Notes under the pieces: model-generated | What the model was told of the DNA's origin: nothing | What the model saw: the letters and a program-made list of their open reading frames with translations, nothing else | Databases searched by the model: none | DNA from: Callorhinus ursinus | Lineage: Eukaryota; Chordata; Mammalia; Carnivora; Otariidae | Direction of reading: 5' to 3' | NCBI RefSeq assembly: GCF_003265705.1 | Contig: NW_020313005.1 | Span: forward strand, 21,670,835 to 21,734,834 | DNA length: 64,000 bases | In this document: one piece after another, positions 23,771 to 36,720 of the stretch | Layout: each line of letters begins with the position of its first letter | How positions within the stretch are numbered: the stretch's first letter is position 1 | Program-made: the position numbers and the translations under genes

Positions 23771-23936
23771 GCTTTAGTACATATTGCTTTTAAAACTGAA
23801 TTTCATGAAGCTATTGTGGAAAGGATAGAGGGCATTTAGAAAAAATATATATAATAAGGATATTTTGGCCATACACACAGCAAAAATGACTTATTTGCTG
23901 TCCTCTCAAGGAGTATGTGGGCATGATGGTAGTTAG

Positions 23937-24163
23937 CAGAATGCATGCAATTCTGTTTTTTTTTTAAGATTTATTTATTTATTTGGGGGGAGAGGAGGAG
24001 AGGGGAAGGGAGAGAGAGAGAATCTCAAGCATACTCTTGCTCTGAGCATGGAGCTGAGGTGGGGCTAAATCTCACCACCCTGAGATCATGACCTGAGCTG
24101 AAACCAAGAATCAGATGCTTAACTGACTGAGCTACCCAGGCGTCCCAGAGTATATGCAATTCT
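23937..24163 (-). mobile_element. Can-SINE with imperfect 18-bp TSD
   Basis: The SINE body is 23955-24145 (T-rich tail with attta units on the left, ccaggcgtccc on the right). Flanks cagaatgcatgcaattct (23937-23954) and cagagtatatgcaattct (24146-24163) differ at two positions, so this copy is older than the one at 8614. Confidence 0.93.
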
Positions 24164-24690
24164 TTACTATATTCTTCTGTCAACACTTTGGTCCTTTAAT
24201 TCCTATGACAATTTTGGCCCCTGTCTTAAGGCAAATCAAATACAGTATATTGGAAGATGGGCCTTTTAAAACAGAGATACATGGAGTATTTAGCAAAAGT
24301 AATGCAGATAGTAATGCTATTCTAGAATTTAAGCAATGGTGCATTAGAAAATTATTCTTTTAGGAAGCAGACATGAGCTGCTGGAAATGCAGCACACCTT
24401 CTCTCTGAAGGAGCCCAGTGCACTTTCAGCTTCATTGCATAACTTTGTCCCATACCTTCGAGGTGCCTATTAAATTTAGCTATAAGACATATTCACTGAA
24501 TCAGGGAAAAGCATCTTACAAACCATGCTATGGCTCCATCTTTGGAGGTACTGGCTGGTGATGTACACTGTGTGTGTCCTTCTGTGCCTCATAGGAGGTA
24601 TACCTGAGTTCCTGAGTGATAGAGAGCAGAGAGAAGCAAAACACATAGAGACATCCCTTCTTCCCACTCAACTTCTCAGAGAATAGGGGT
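24164..24690. other. Unique intergenic DNA
   Basis: No gene or repeat is recognised. Confidence 0.45.
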
Positions 24691-24942
24691 AACATACCCT
24701 CCCCAATGTCTCTCTCGATGTAGATTTCTCCTCTTTCTGTTAAAGTTTCTATTCACTATTCTAGCTTCTCATTTCTACAACTTCTTTGAAACAACCCTGT
24801 AAATATCATCATCAACTGTATTTGTTTGTGGAGGGAGTGAACATTTTCCAGCTTTTGAGATACTTAAGGTCTCTGGAAGAGTTGATCAGTTGACCACCTC
24901 TCCCTTCAAAATTTAAATTTCTTGGCTTTTCTGACATCACTT

Positions 24943-25024
24943 CTTGTTTTTTGTTTTTGTTTTTGTTTTTGCTTTGTTTTTGTTTTTGTGTGTGTGTTTT
25001 TGTTTTGTTTTGTTTTTGTTTTTT
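24943..25024. repeat. (TTTTTG)n low-complexity run
   Basis: TTTTTG/TTTTG units with a short GT run, inside the L2 relic. Confidence 0.95.
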
Positions 25025-25715
25025 AAATCCTTTAGTTCCTCTATGCTCTCCAGATTTCTGTCCTTAAGCTTACTCCCCTCTTTACCATATGCATTCTTCC
25101 CGGATAATTTCATCCAATGCCATGTCTTCAGCTATTATCTTCAGGCCAACAGCTCTCCAAACTCAAGATTCATCACAGCCTTACCCCACAGCCTTACCCC
25201 ACAGCGTACATGTACATCCCCATGTAGTTGTTTTCCATGCAACTCAAATTCATCATTTTCAAACTTCAACTTCTTGTCTCTCCTGCCAATAGGCCTGATG
25301 CTTCTTCCATATTTCTTATATCAAAAAATGATACCACCATTAACTAAGTTGCCCCAGACAAAAATTTCTTCCCTGTCACCTCCTTTACCTACAAATATCA
25401 ATTTCTCTCAGTTTTATCACTTACAGACTCCACACCTGTCTACTTTTTAAGTTTAACTTCTCCCACTGCAGATAATATCCATATTAATTTTGGGCCTTTA
25501 TTTATTGCAACTACATCCTAATTCCTATTCCTGTCTCAATTATGCATCTGGCTTACTTCAGTCGACTCTTCCTTCAGACAGCAATAGCCTTCTTAATATA
25601 AAAATTGACTATGTCATCCTCTTCCTTTAAATAATTTTAGTGACTTCATAGCCTTCAGAATAAAGTCTAACCTCTATTATAGTATTTAAGGCACTTTATA
25701 GCTGACTCCTACTTT

Positions 25716-26296
25716 CCTCTCTTGATTCATCTTTTTTTTCTTTTACTTTCTTTTTTTGATATTTATTTTTTTTCATTTTTTATTATTATGTTAATCACCA
25801 TATTACGTCATTAGTTTTTGATGTAGTGTTCCATGATTCATTGTTTGTGCATAACACCCAGTGCTCCATGCAGAACGTGTCCTCTTTAATACCCATCACG
25901 AGGCTAACCCATCCCCCCACCCCTCTCCCCTCTAGAACCCTCAGTTTGTTTTTCAGAGTCCATCGTCTCTCATGGTTCATCTCCCCCTCCGACTTACTCC
26001 CCTTCATTCTTCCTCTCCTGCTATCTTCTTCTTTTTCTTTTTTTTTCTTAACATATATTGCATTATTTGTTTCAGGGGTACAGATCTGTGATTCAACAGT
26101 CTTGCACAATTCACAGCGCTCACCATAGCACATACCCTCCCCAATGTCTATCACCCAGCCACCCCATCCCTCCCACCCCCCACCACTCCAGCAACCCTCA
26201 GTTTGTTTCCTGAGATTAAGAATTCCTCATATCAGTGAGGTCATATGATACATGTCTTTCTCTGATTGACTTATTTCACCTCTCTTGATTCATCTT
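25716..26296 (-). mobile_element. Young L1 3' end with perfect 18-bp TSD, inside L2
   Basis: The body 25734-26278 is antisense L1: a long mixed T-rich tail (25734-25790), the full 3' UTR and about the last 15 ORF2 codons. Perfect copies of cctctcttgattcatctt lie at 25716-25733 and 26279-26296, and the L2 reads across the junction once one copy is removed. The tail is interrupted by C, G and A (ttttactttctttttttgat), so it has mutated since insertion. Confidence 0.97.
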
Positions 26297-26654
26297 ATGC
26301 CACTCCTATCTTTAATCTTTGTTTCTAATGACACTAAGCATTTCCGGGGTCTACTTAGATTATTCCACATCTCAGGAACTTCTTATCTGCTATTTCAATG
26401 TCTAGAAAGCCCTTTGTCTATGAGATTGCAAGAAGTATTAAATTGTCAAGTCAGATTCATAAGAATTAGAGATCTTATCCAGTATCAAGCTTCAGAATAT
26501 CTAGCTGGAAAACTATTCTGGTCAGAGAACATCTTATTTTTCTACTCTAGTAATTACATTGGTTACATGAAGCCTCAATGTGTTGTCACTTCTTCCAGGA
26601 AGTGTTTTTAAATCTCTTACCTCCAGGTTTAGTTAGTGCTTTTCTTTTATGTTC

Positions 26655-28686
26655 TCACCATAACTTTTTTAAAAAATCATTTTTTTACAGAACTATTAGG
26701 ACAAATTTCATGTACCATAAAATTCATCCATTTAAATTGCAGAGTTCGGTGGGTTTTGGTATACTAGAGTTGTGCAGCCATTACTACAATCAATTTAAAA
26801 AAAAACAAAAACATTTTCATCACTCCAGAAAGAGACACCATAGTCTTTAGCAATCATTGTCCATTCTCACTTCTTCCTCTGCCCCAGTGCCAGGTAACCA
26901 CTAATCTACCTTCTGTCTCTATGGATTTGCCTAAATGGATATTTCACATAAATGGAATCACGCAGTATGTAATCCTTTGTGACTGCTTATTTCACCAGCA
27001 GAGTAATTTCAGGTTCTTCTATGTTGTAGTAAGTATCTGTACTTCATTTTTTTTTATTGCTGAACAATATTCTGTCATATGGATATACTACATTTTAGAA
27101 ATCCATTCTTTAGTTAATGGACATGTAGGTTGTTTCTACATTTTGGCTATGTGGATAATGCTGCTATGAACATTCATTTACAAATTTTTTTGTCTATATA
27201 TATTTTCATTTCTCTTGGATCTATATCTAGGATTGGAATGCTGGGTCACATGGCAATTTATGTTGAGCATTTTAAGGAACTGATAAACTGTTTTCTCCAA
27301 AGTGTCTGAACTATTTTATATTCCATACATATAATGTATGAGGGCTCAAATTTTTGGATCCTTTCCAAAATGTGTTACTGTTTGTCTTTTTTATTTTAGC
27401 CATCTTAACAGGTATAAAGTGGTTTCTTACAGGGATTTTGATTTGCATTTCCCTCATAGTTAATGATGTTGAGGATCTTTTAATTAATGAGTTGCTTGGA
27501 CATTTTTATATCTTTGGAGAAATATCTAAGTATTTAACATTTTAAGTATTCCAGTCCTTCACTCACTTTTAAAATTATGGTATCTTTTATTGTTGAGAAG
27601 TAAATGTACTTTAAAGTCCAATTTATCTATTTTTTTTCTTTTCTCACTTGTGTTTTGGTGTTGCATGTAAGAAACAATTCCCTAACCCAAGGTCATAGGA
27701 TGTAATTCTATATTTTCTTCAAGAAGTTGATAGTTTTAGCTCAAACATTTAGGTCCATGATCCATACTGAGCTCCTTTTTATGTCTGATGTAATAAAGGG
27801 AACAAATTGATTTTTTGCATGTGGATATCCAGAAAGATTATTCTTTCATTCTTTGACATTCTGTCAAAAATCAACTAAACATTAATGTGAGAGTTTAACC
27901 ACAGGCTGTCAGTTCTATACCATTAACCTATATATCAATTATTTTTTGCCAGTAACACACCATTTTAATTACTGTGTTTTTGTAGTCAGTTTTGATATTA
28001 GAATATGTAAGTCTTTCAAACTTGTTTTCCTTTTTCAAATTTGTTTCATCTGTTCTGAGTTCCTTGTCAATTCTCCAAAAAAGACAGCTGAAAGTTTATA
28101 GGGATTGTCATGAATTTGCAGATCAATTTGTTGGGTATTTCTTTTTTAACAATATGAAGTCTTCTGATCTATGAACATGATATGAATTCCCATTTCTTTA
28201 GATTTTATTTGAAAAATTTCAACAATCCAGTTTTAGTGTAGAAATCTTGCAGGGTTTTTTTTGTTGTTGTTACATTTATTTATGTATATTTTGTTCTTTC
28301 TGTTATTATAAATGAATTTTTCTATCACTGTTAGTATATAAAATATAATGCCACATTATTGATTTTTCAAATTATTGCTAGTAGCTTTTTAGCAGAATCC
28401 TTAGGATTTTCTATATAGAAGATTATGTCATCTGGAAGTAGAGATGATTTTACTTCTTTATCAAATTAGGACACATTTCATTCCTTTTTCTTGCCTATTC
28501 ACAATGGCAAGAACCTCCAGTGTAATGTCAAATAGCAGTGGCAAGAGAAGGCATCTTTGTTTTGTTCCTGATCTTTGAGAGTAAGATTCAGTCTTCCTCA
28601 ATGAAATATAATGTTAACTGTGCATTTTTCATAAATAACCCACTGTCAGATTGAGGAAGTTCCCTTCTATTCCTAGTTTGCTGAGT
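26655..28686 (-). mobile_element. Old L1 (L1M-type), antisense 3' part
   Basis: In window orientation the blocks are typical antisense L1: 'tgtaccataaaattcatcc', 'gtaaccactaatctacctt', 'atggatttgcctaaatgg', 'gaatgctgggtcacatggc', 'tttgatttgcatttccctc', then reverse-transcriptase-region sequence such as 'aatagcagtggcaagagaag' (28531-28550). It covers the 3' UTR and the C-terminal and reverse transcriptase parts of ORF2 and is broken in all frames. At about 28687 a second old L1 tail begins. Confidence 0.85.
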
Positions 28687-31283
28687 GTTTTTTTTTATAA
28701 CTTTTTCAGCTTTTTTGAGGTATAATTGACAAGTAAGACTGTATATATTTAAAGTGTACAATGTGATGATTTGGCATAAGTATACTTTCAAGTACACAGC
28801 ACAGTATTATTAATTATAGTCACCATGTTGTACATTAGAGCCCCAGAGCTTGTTAACCTTATAATTAAGTCTTGTACATTTGAATAGCATTTCCCCATCT
28901 CCCTCACCTTCCAGCCTCTGGTAACCACCATTTTACTCTCTTTTTCTATGAAATCAGATTTTTTTCTTTTTTTTAGATTCCACACATTAGTGAGATTACA
29001 CAGTATCGGACTTTCTATGGGTTATTTCACTTGGTATAATGTCCTCTACGTGTAATGTCCCCTAAGTTCATCTGTTGTAAATGGAAGTATTTCCTTCTTT
29101 CTCATAGTTGGATAATATCCCACTGTGTATATACACCACATCTTCCTATCCATTCATCCACTGATGTACATTTAGGTTTTTTTTTACTATTTTGGTTATT
29201 GTTAATAATGTTTGAAAAAACATGGGGGGCAGATATCTTTTGCAGATAGTGATTTCATTATCCAGAAGTGGGATTGCTGGATCATTTGATAATTCTATTT
29301 GTGGTTTTTGAGGAATCTCCACACTGGTTTCCATAATGGCTGTACACTTCTACCCACAGTGTATAAGAAGTCCCCTTTTCCACATTCTCACCAACACTTA
29401 CCTGTTGTTTTTTTGGTAAAAAAGACATTCTAAGAGGTGTGACAGGCTATCTCATTGTGCTTTGATTTGATTTCCTTGATGATTAGTGATGTTGAGCACC
29501 TTTTCATGTACCTGTTTTTTTCATGTACATTTTCATGTGCCTGTCATTTGTGTATCTTTTTTGGAGAAATATCTATTCAGGTCTACTGCCCATTTTTAAT
29601 TAGATTATTTATATTTTGCTATTGAGTTGTATATATTTCTTATATATTTTGGAAAAAAAATCCCTCTTCAGACATATGGTTTGCAAGCATTTCCACTCAT
29701 TCCACAGGTTGCCTTTTCAATTTTTTGATTGTTTCCTTTGCTCTGAGGCAGTTCTTTTAGTTTGACATAGTCGTGCTTATTTATTCTTGCTTTCATTGAT
29801 TGTGCTTTGGTGTCATAGCCCCAAAAATTATTTTCAAAACCAACATCAAGAATGTTTTTCTTTTTGTTTTCTCCTAGTAGTTTGAAAATTTCAGGTCTTA
29901 CATTTAAGTCTTTAATATGTTTTGAGTTAATTTTGTGGGTGGTGTAAGATAGAGGTCCAGTTTTATTCTTTTGCATGCAGGCATCCAATTTCCCAACTTT
30001 ATTGAAGAGACTGTCCTTTCCCCTTTGAGGGGTGTGAATTCCTTGTCAAATATTAGTTGGCTGTATGTGTAAAGCCTTATTTCTGGGCTCTCAATTCAGT
30101 TCCACTGGTCTATGTATCTATTTTTATGCCAGGAGTATACTGTTTGGATTACTATATCTTAGTAATATAGTTTGAAGTCAGAATGTGGCACCTCCAGCGT
30201 TGTTCTTTCTCAAGATTGCTTTGGCTATTCAAGGTCTTTTGTAGTTTTATACAAATTCTAGATTGCTCTTTCTTTTTTGTGAGAATGCCAGTGGAATTTT
30301 GACAGGGTTGCATTGAATTTGTAGATTGCTCTGGGTAGCCTGCATATTTTAACAATATAAATTCTATGATGACTTTATAACTTTTCATCTATTAGTGTCC
30401 TTCCTCTTTTTTTTTCCCATCAGTATCTATAGTTTCAGTAGAATGGTTAAATTTATTCCTAAGTGTTTTATTGTTTTTTATACTCTTGTAAGTGAAAATG
30501 TTTTCTTAATTTCTCTTTCCAATAGTTTGTTGTTAGTACACAGAAATGCAACTGGTTATTATACATCAATTTTGTATACTGTAACTTTGCTGAATTTTTT
30601 TATTAATATCTTAGCGGAGTCTTTAAGAATTTTCTATGTGTAAAATTACATAATCTTTGACTAGAGACAATTTCACTTCTTTTCTGATTTGGATGGCTTT
30701 TCTTTTTCTAGTCTAATTGTTCTGACTCACACTTCCAGTACCATTTAGAGTAGAAGTGACATGACTGAGAACCCTTGTCTAGTTTTTGATCTTAGAGAAA
30801 AAGTTTTCAGGTTTTCAACATGAGTATTATGTTAAGTGCAGATTTGTCATATATGATGTTTATAATGGTGAGGTAAATTCCTTCTAATTTTTGGAGATTT
30901 TTTTATCATGAAAGGTGGAATTTTGTCACACACTTTTTCTATATCTATTAAGATAATCGTATAAGTTTTCTCTTTCATTGTGTTAATGTAGTTTATGGAT
31001 TTGTGTATGTTGAACCATCCTTAGATCCCAGAAATAAATCCAACTCAATTATGTAGTGTGATCCTTTAGTGTGATGCTCAATTTGGTTTGTTAGTATTTT
31101 GATAAGAACATTTTCATCTATGTTCATCAGGGATACTGGCCGGTGATTTTTTTTTCCCGTGGTGTCTTTGTGTGATTTTGTCTGACTATCAGGATAATGT
31201 TAGCCTCATAAGATGATTTTGGGAGTTAATCCCCCCTTTAAATTTTTGGAGAAATTTGAGAAGAGTTGGTATTAATTCTTCAT
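28687..31283 (-). mobile_element. Second old L1 (L1M-type), antisense 3' part
   Basis: It begins with an L1 3' end (cagcttttttgaggtataattg, gtacacagcacagtattatt) and runs through the ORF2 C-terminus ('gtgggattgctggatcattt', 'ccataatggctgtacac') to the reverse transcriptase start at about 31260 (ggtattaattcttc, the antisense of the EELIP block). An open antisense piece (29668-29988) has ORF2-like MDACMQKNKTGPLSYTTHK. It is interrupted at about 31284 by the young L1; old L1 5' sequence resumes at 38350. Confidence 0.85.
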
Positions 31284-31743
31284 TTCTTTAAATTTTTTAT
31301 TGTTATGTTAATCACCATACATTACATCATTAGTTTTTGATGTAGTGTTCCATGATTCATTCTTTGTGCAAAACACCCAGTGCTCCACGCAGAATGTGCC
31401 CTCTTTAATACCCATCACCAGGCTAACCCATCCCCCACCTCCTCCCCTCTAGAACCCTCAGTTTGTTTTTCAGAGTCCATCATCTCTCATGGTTCGTCTC
31501 CCCCTCCAACAAACTCCCCTTCACTCTTCCCCTCCTGCTATCTTCTTCTTTTTCTTTTTGTTTTTTAACATATGTTGCATTATTTGTTTCAGAAGTACAG
31601 ATCTATGATTCAACAGTCTTGCACAATTCACAGCGCTCACCATAGAACATACCCTACCCAATGACTATCACGCAGCCACCACATCCCTCCCATCCCCCAT
31701 CACTCCAGCGACATTCAGTTTGTTTCCTGAGATTAAGAATTCC

Positions 31744-34700
31744 TCATATCAGTGAGGTCATATGATACATGTCTTTCTCTGATTGACTTATTTCACTCGG
31801 TATAACACCCTGCAGTTCCATCCACGTCGTTGCAAATGGCAAGATCTCATTCATTTTGTTGGCTGCATAATATTCCATTGTGTATATATACCACTTCTTC
31901 TTTATCCATTCATCTGTCGATGGACAGCTTGGCTCTTTCCACAGTTTGGCTATTGTGGACATTGCTGCTATAAACATCGGGGGTGCACGTACCCCTTCGG
32001 TTCCCTACATTTGTATCTTTGTGGTAAATACCCAGTAGTGCAATTGCTGGATCGTATGGTAGCTCTATTTTCAACTGTTTCAGGAACCTCCATACTGTTT
32101 TCCTGAGTGGATGCACCAGCTTGCATTCCCACCAACAGTGTAGGAGGGTTCCCCTTTCTCCACATCCCCGCCAACATCTGTCATTTCCTGACATGTTAAT
32201 TTTAGCCATTCTGACTGGTGTGAGGTGGTATCTCATTGAGGTTTTGATTTGGATTTCCCTGATGCCGAGCGATGTTGAGCACTTTTTCATGTGTCTGTTG
32301 GCCATTTGGATGTCTTCTTTGGAAAAATGTCTGTTCATGTCTTCTGCCCATTTCTTGACTAGATTATTTGTTCTTTGGGTGCTGAGTTTGATAAGTTCTT
32401 TATAGATTTTGGATACTAGACCTTTATCTGCTAGGTCATTTGCACATATATTCTCCCATTCTGTCGGTTGTCTTTTGGTTTTGTGGACTTTTTCTTTTGC
32501 TGTGCAAAAGCTTTTTATCTTGATGAAATCCCAATAGTTCATTTCTGCCCTTGCTTCCCTTGCCTTTGGCGATGTTTCTAGGAAGAAGTTGCTGCGGCTG
32601 AGGTCGAAGAGGTTGCTACCTGTGTTCCTCTTTAGGATTTTGATGGACTCCTGTCTCACATCTAGGTCTTTCATCCATTTTAAGTCTATTTTTGTGTGTG
32701 GTGTAAGGAAATGGTCCAGTTTCATTCTTCTGCATGTGGCTGTCCAATTTTCCCAACACCATTTGTTGAAGAGACTGTCTTTTTTCCATTGGACATTCTT
32801 TCCTGCTTTGTCAAAGATAAGTTGACCATAGAGTTGAGGGTCCATTTCTGGGCTCTCGATTTTGTTCCATTGATCTATGGGTCTCTTTTTGTGCCAGTAC
32901 CATACTGTCTTGATGATGACAGCCTTGTAATAGAGCTGGAAGTCCGGAATTGTGATGCCGCCAGCTTTGCTTTTCTTTTTCAAGATTCCTCTGGCTATTC
33001 TGGGTCTCTTCTGGTTCCATACGAATTTTAGGATTATTTGTTCCATTTCTTTGAAAAAAGTGGATGGTATTTTGATGGGGATTGCATTGAATGTGTAGAT
33101 TGCTCTAGGTGGCATTGACATCTTCCCAATGTTTGTTCTTCCAATCCATGAGCATGGAACGTTTTTCCATTTCTTTGTGTCTTCTTCAATTTCTTTCATG
33201 AGTATTTTATAGTTTTCTGAGTACAGATCCCTTGCCTCTTTGATTAAATTTATTCCTAGGTATCTTATGGTTTTGGGTGCTATTGTAAATGGGATCAAAT
33301 CCTTGATTTGTCTCTCTTCTGTCTTCTTGTTGGTGTATAGTAATGCCACTGATTTCTGTGCATTGATTTTATAGCCTGCTACTTGACTGAATTCCTCTAT
33401 GAGTTCTAGCAGTTTTGGGGTGGAGACTTTTGGGTTTTCCACATACAGTATCATATCATCTGCAAAGAGTGAGAGTTTGACTTCCTCTTTGCCGATTTGG
33501 ATGCCTTTGATTTCTTTTTGTTGTCTGATTGCTGTGGCTAGGACTTCTAATACTATGTTGAATAGCAGTGGTCATAGTGGACATCCCTGCCGTGTTCCTG
33601 ACCATGGTGGAAAGCTCTCAGCTTTTCCCCATTGAGAATGATATTTGCTGTAGGTTTTTCATAGATGGCTTTTATGATATTGAGGTATGTACCCTCTATC
33701 CCTATACTCTGAAGAGTTTTGATCAAGAAAGGATGCTGTACTTTGTCAAATGCTTTTTCTGCATCTATTGAGAGGATCATATGATTCTTGTTCTTTCTTT
33801 TGTTAATATATTGTATCACGTTGATTGATTTGCAGATGTTGAACCAGCCTTGCAGCCCAGGGATAAATCCCACTTGGTCATGGTGAATAATCCTTTTAAT
33901 GTACTGTTGGATCCTATTGGCTAGTATTTTCGTGAGAATTTTTGCATCCATGTTCATCAAGGATATTGGTCTGTAATTCTCCTTTTTGATGGGATCTTTG
34001 TCTGGTTTTGGGATCAAGGTAATGGTGGCCTCATAAAATGAGTTTGGAAGTTTTCCTTCCATTTCTATTTTTTGGAACAGTTTCAGGAGAATAGGTATTA
34101 ATTCTTCTTGTAATGTTTGGTAGAATTCCCCTGGGAAGCCATCTGGCCCTTGGCTTTTGTTTGTTGCAAGATTTATGATGACTGTTTCAATTTCCATAGT
34201 GGTTATCAGTCTGTTCAGGTTTTCTATTTCTTCCTGGTTCAGTTTTGGTAGTTGATACATTCTAGGAATGCATCCATTTCTTCCAGGTTATCTAATTTGC
34301 TGGCATAGAGTTGCCAATAATATGTTCTTATAATTGTTTGTATTTCTTTGGTGTTGGTTGTGATCTCTCCGCTTTCATTCATGATTTTGTTGATTTGGGT
34401 CATTTCTCTTTTCTTTTTGATCAGTCTGGCCAGAGGTTTATCAATCTTGTTCATTCTTTCAAAGAACCAGTTCCTAGTTTCGTTGATCTGTTCTACTGTT
34501 CTTTTGGTTTCTAGTTCATTGATTTCTGCTCTGATCTTTATTAGTTCTTTTTTTCTGCTGGGTTTAGGCTTTATTTGCTCTTTTTTCTCTAGCTTCTTTA
34601 GGGCTAGGGTTAGGTTGTGTATTTGAGACCTTCTTGTTTCTTGAGAAAGGCTTGTATTGCTATATACTTTCCTCTCAGGACTACTTTTGCTGCATCCCAA

Positions 34701-35553
34701 AGATTTTGAACAGTTGTGTTTCATTTTCATTGGTTTCCATGAATTTTTTTAATTCTTCTTTAATTTCCTGGTTGACCCATTCATTCTCTAGTAGGATGCT
34801 CTTTACCCTCCATGTATTTTGGTTCTTTCCGACTTTCCTCTTGTGATTGAGTTCTAGTTTCAAAGCACTGTGGTCTGAATATATGCATGGAATAATCCCA
34901 ATCTTTTGGTACCAGTTGAGACCTGATTTGTGACCGAGGATGTGATCTATTCTGGAGAATGTTCCATGGGCACTAGAGAAGAATGTGTATGCTGTTGCTT
35001 TGGGATGGAATGTTCTGAATATGTCTGTGAAGTCCATTTGGTCCAGTGTGTCATTGAAAGTCTTTATTTCCTTGTTGATCTTTTGCTTAGATGATCTGTT
35101 CATTTCAGTGAGGGGGGGTTTAAAGTCCCCCACTATTATTGTATTGTTGTCAATGTGTTTCTTTGCTTTTGTTATTAATTGCCTTATAGAATTGGCTGCT
35201 CCCATGTTCGGGGCATAGATATTTACAACTGTTAGATCTTCTTGTTGGATAGACCCTTTAAGTAAGATATAGTGTCCTTCCTCAGCTCTTATTACAGTCT
35301 TTGTTTTAAAATCTAATTCTTCTGATGTAAGGATTTCCACTCCACCTTTCTCTGGTGTCCATTAGCATGGTAAATGGTTTTCCACCCCTTCACTTACAAT
35401 GTGGGGGTGTCTTTGGGTCTAAAATGTGTCTCTTGCAGACAGTATATAGATGGGTCTTGTTTTTTAATCCAATCTGATAGCCTGTGTCTTCTGATTGGGG
35501 CATTTAGCCCATTTACATTCAGGATAACTTGAAAAATATGAATTTAGTGCCAA
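31744..35553 (-). pseudogene. L1 ORF2 (endonuclease/reverse transcriptase), broken
   Basis: Family ORF2 protein carries an N-terminal endonuclease, a central reverse transcriptase and a Cys-rich C-terminus. Here the start codon found in the sister copy (ATG at 62048) is TTG (35553-35551), and a 2-base loss follows within the first ten codons. Open pieces then cover the endonuclease (35340-34681, ending after SDHSALKLEL), the linker (34730-34239), the finger/palm region (34260-33553) and a long 514-codon piece (33454-31910) from just after the catalytic FADD (33466-33455) through the Cys-rich [18 protein letters not shown] to a frameshift near 31975. The last 78 codons are in another frame. 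At least four frame changes separate the parts. The catalytic motifs are still readable, so it decayed mostly by indels. Confidence 0.93.
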
Positions 35554-35634
35554 TGTATTGCCTGCAAAGTGACTGTTACTGTATATTGTCTGTGTTCCTT
35601 TCTGGTCCATGTTCCTTTTACACTCTCTCTTCGC

Positions 35635-36524
35635 TTAGAGGACCCCTTTCAATATTTCTTGGAGGGCTGGTTTCGTGTTTGCAAATTCCTTTAGTTTTTG
35701 TTTGTTCTGGAAGCTTTTTATCTCTCCTTCTATTTTCAATGACAGCCTAGCTGGATATAGTATTCTTGGCTGCATATTTTTCTCGTTTAGTGCTCTGAAG
35801 ATATCTTGCCAGTCCTTTCTGGCCTGCCAGGTCTCTGTGGATAGGTCTGTTGCCAATCTAATATTTTTACCATTGAAGGTTACATATCTCTTCTCCCGAG
35901 CTGCTTTCAGGATTTTCTCTTTGTCTCTGAGACTCGTAAGTTTTACTATTAGATGTCGGGGTGTTGACCTATTTTTATTGATTTTGAGAGGGGTTCTCTG
36001 TGCCTCCTGGATTTTGATTCCTGTTTCCTTCCTCACATTAGGGAAGTTCTCTGCTATTATTTGCTCCAATATACCTTCTGCCCCTCTCTCTCTTTCTTCT
36101 TCTTCTGGGATCCCAATTATTCTAATGTTGTTTCATCTTATCGAATCACTTATCTCTCGAATTCTGCCCTCGTGATCCTGTAGTTGTTTGTCCCTCTTTT
36201 TCTCAGCCTCTTTATTTTCCATCATTTGGTCTTCTATATCACTGATTCTCTCTTCTGCCTCATTTATCCTAGCAGTTAGTACCCCCATTTTTGATTGCAC
36301 ATCATCAATAGCCTTTTTGATTTCGATTTGGTTAGATTTTAGTTCTTTTATTTCTCCAGAAAGGGTTTCTCTAATAACTTCCACGCTTTTTTCAAGCCCA
36401 GCTAGTATCTTTAAAGTTTGAACTCTAGGTCCGACATTGTACTAATGTCCCTATTGAGTAGGTCCCTGGCTGAAGGTACTACCTCTTGATCTTTTTTCTG
36501 AGGTGATTTCTTTCGTCTTGTCAT
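35635..36524 (-). pseudogene. L1 ORF1 (RNA-binding trimer protein), broken
   Basis: ORF1 protein forms coiled-coil trimers that bind L1 RNA. The start ATG (36524-36522) leads into a basic N-terminus (MTRRKKSPQKK). About 35 codons in, 7 bases present in the sister copy (62912 region) are missing, which shifts the frame. The coiled-coil part continues in the shifted frame (36384-36133, with ARINEAEERISDIEDQM) and hits a TGA where the sister has CAA. The RNA-recognition and C-terminal domains are open again at 36069-35635 (RTPLKINKNRSTPRHLIVKLTS, ARKDWQDIFRALNEKN). Full length would be close to 297 codons, somewhat shorter than human ORF1p. Confidence 0.92.
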
Positions 36525-36720
36525 TTTGTCGAGAGGAGAATAGATGAATGAGAGAACAAAATGCTAACAGGTTTACAACGTCCCCAGCAAATATACTGTA
36601 TACAAATCAGAAAAGACCTGAAACCGGGGGAAAAGAAAGGGAAAGAAAGAAAAAAGAAAGAGAAAAAAAAAAAAGAAAAAAAAGATAAAAACAAAAACAG
36701 AACAATACAAAAAAAGCAGA

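Larger units (their letters stand above)
24700..26430 (+). mobile_element. L2 (CR1-clade LINE) relic, interrupted by L1
   Basis: Sequence order matches the 3' part of mammalian L2: 'cagttgaccacctctccc', 'cttggcttttctgacatcac', 'ccatgtcttcagctattatc', 'aagttgccccagacaaaa', 'atgtcatcctcttcctttaa', 'gacttcatagccttcagaat', 'ctgactcctactttcctctc'. After the inserted L1 it continues with 'gccactcctatctttaatc' and 'gctatttcaatgtctagaaag'. It covers the C-terminal coding part and 3' region of the L2 reverse-transcriptase ORF but is heavily decayed. A 168-codon frame in this stretch (24944-25450) has a poly-F/poly-V start from a T-rich microsatellite and is not a gene. Confidence 0.75.

Noticed and set aside
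25176..25204. CRISPR-like short direct repeat (cagccttacccca twice)
   Set aside because: Two adjacent 13-bp units only, without spacers, in a eukaryotic L2 relic; it is a small tandem duplication.
24944..25450. 168-codon frame with a Phe/Val-rich start like a signal peptide
   Set aside because: The start is a T-rich microsatellite and the rest is a decayed L2 relic.
31783..32405. Sense-strand frames resembling membrane-like proteins along the long L1s
   Set aside because: They are mirror frames of L1 ORF2; the real coding strand is minus.
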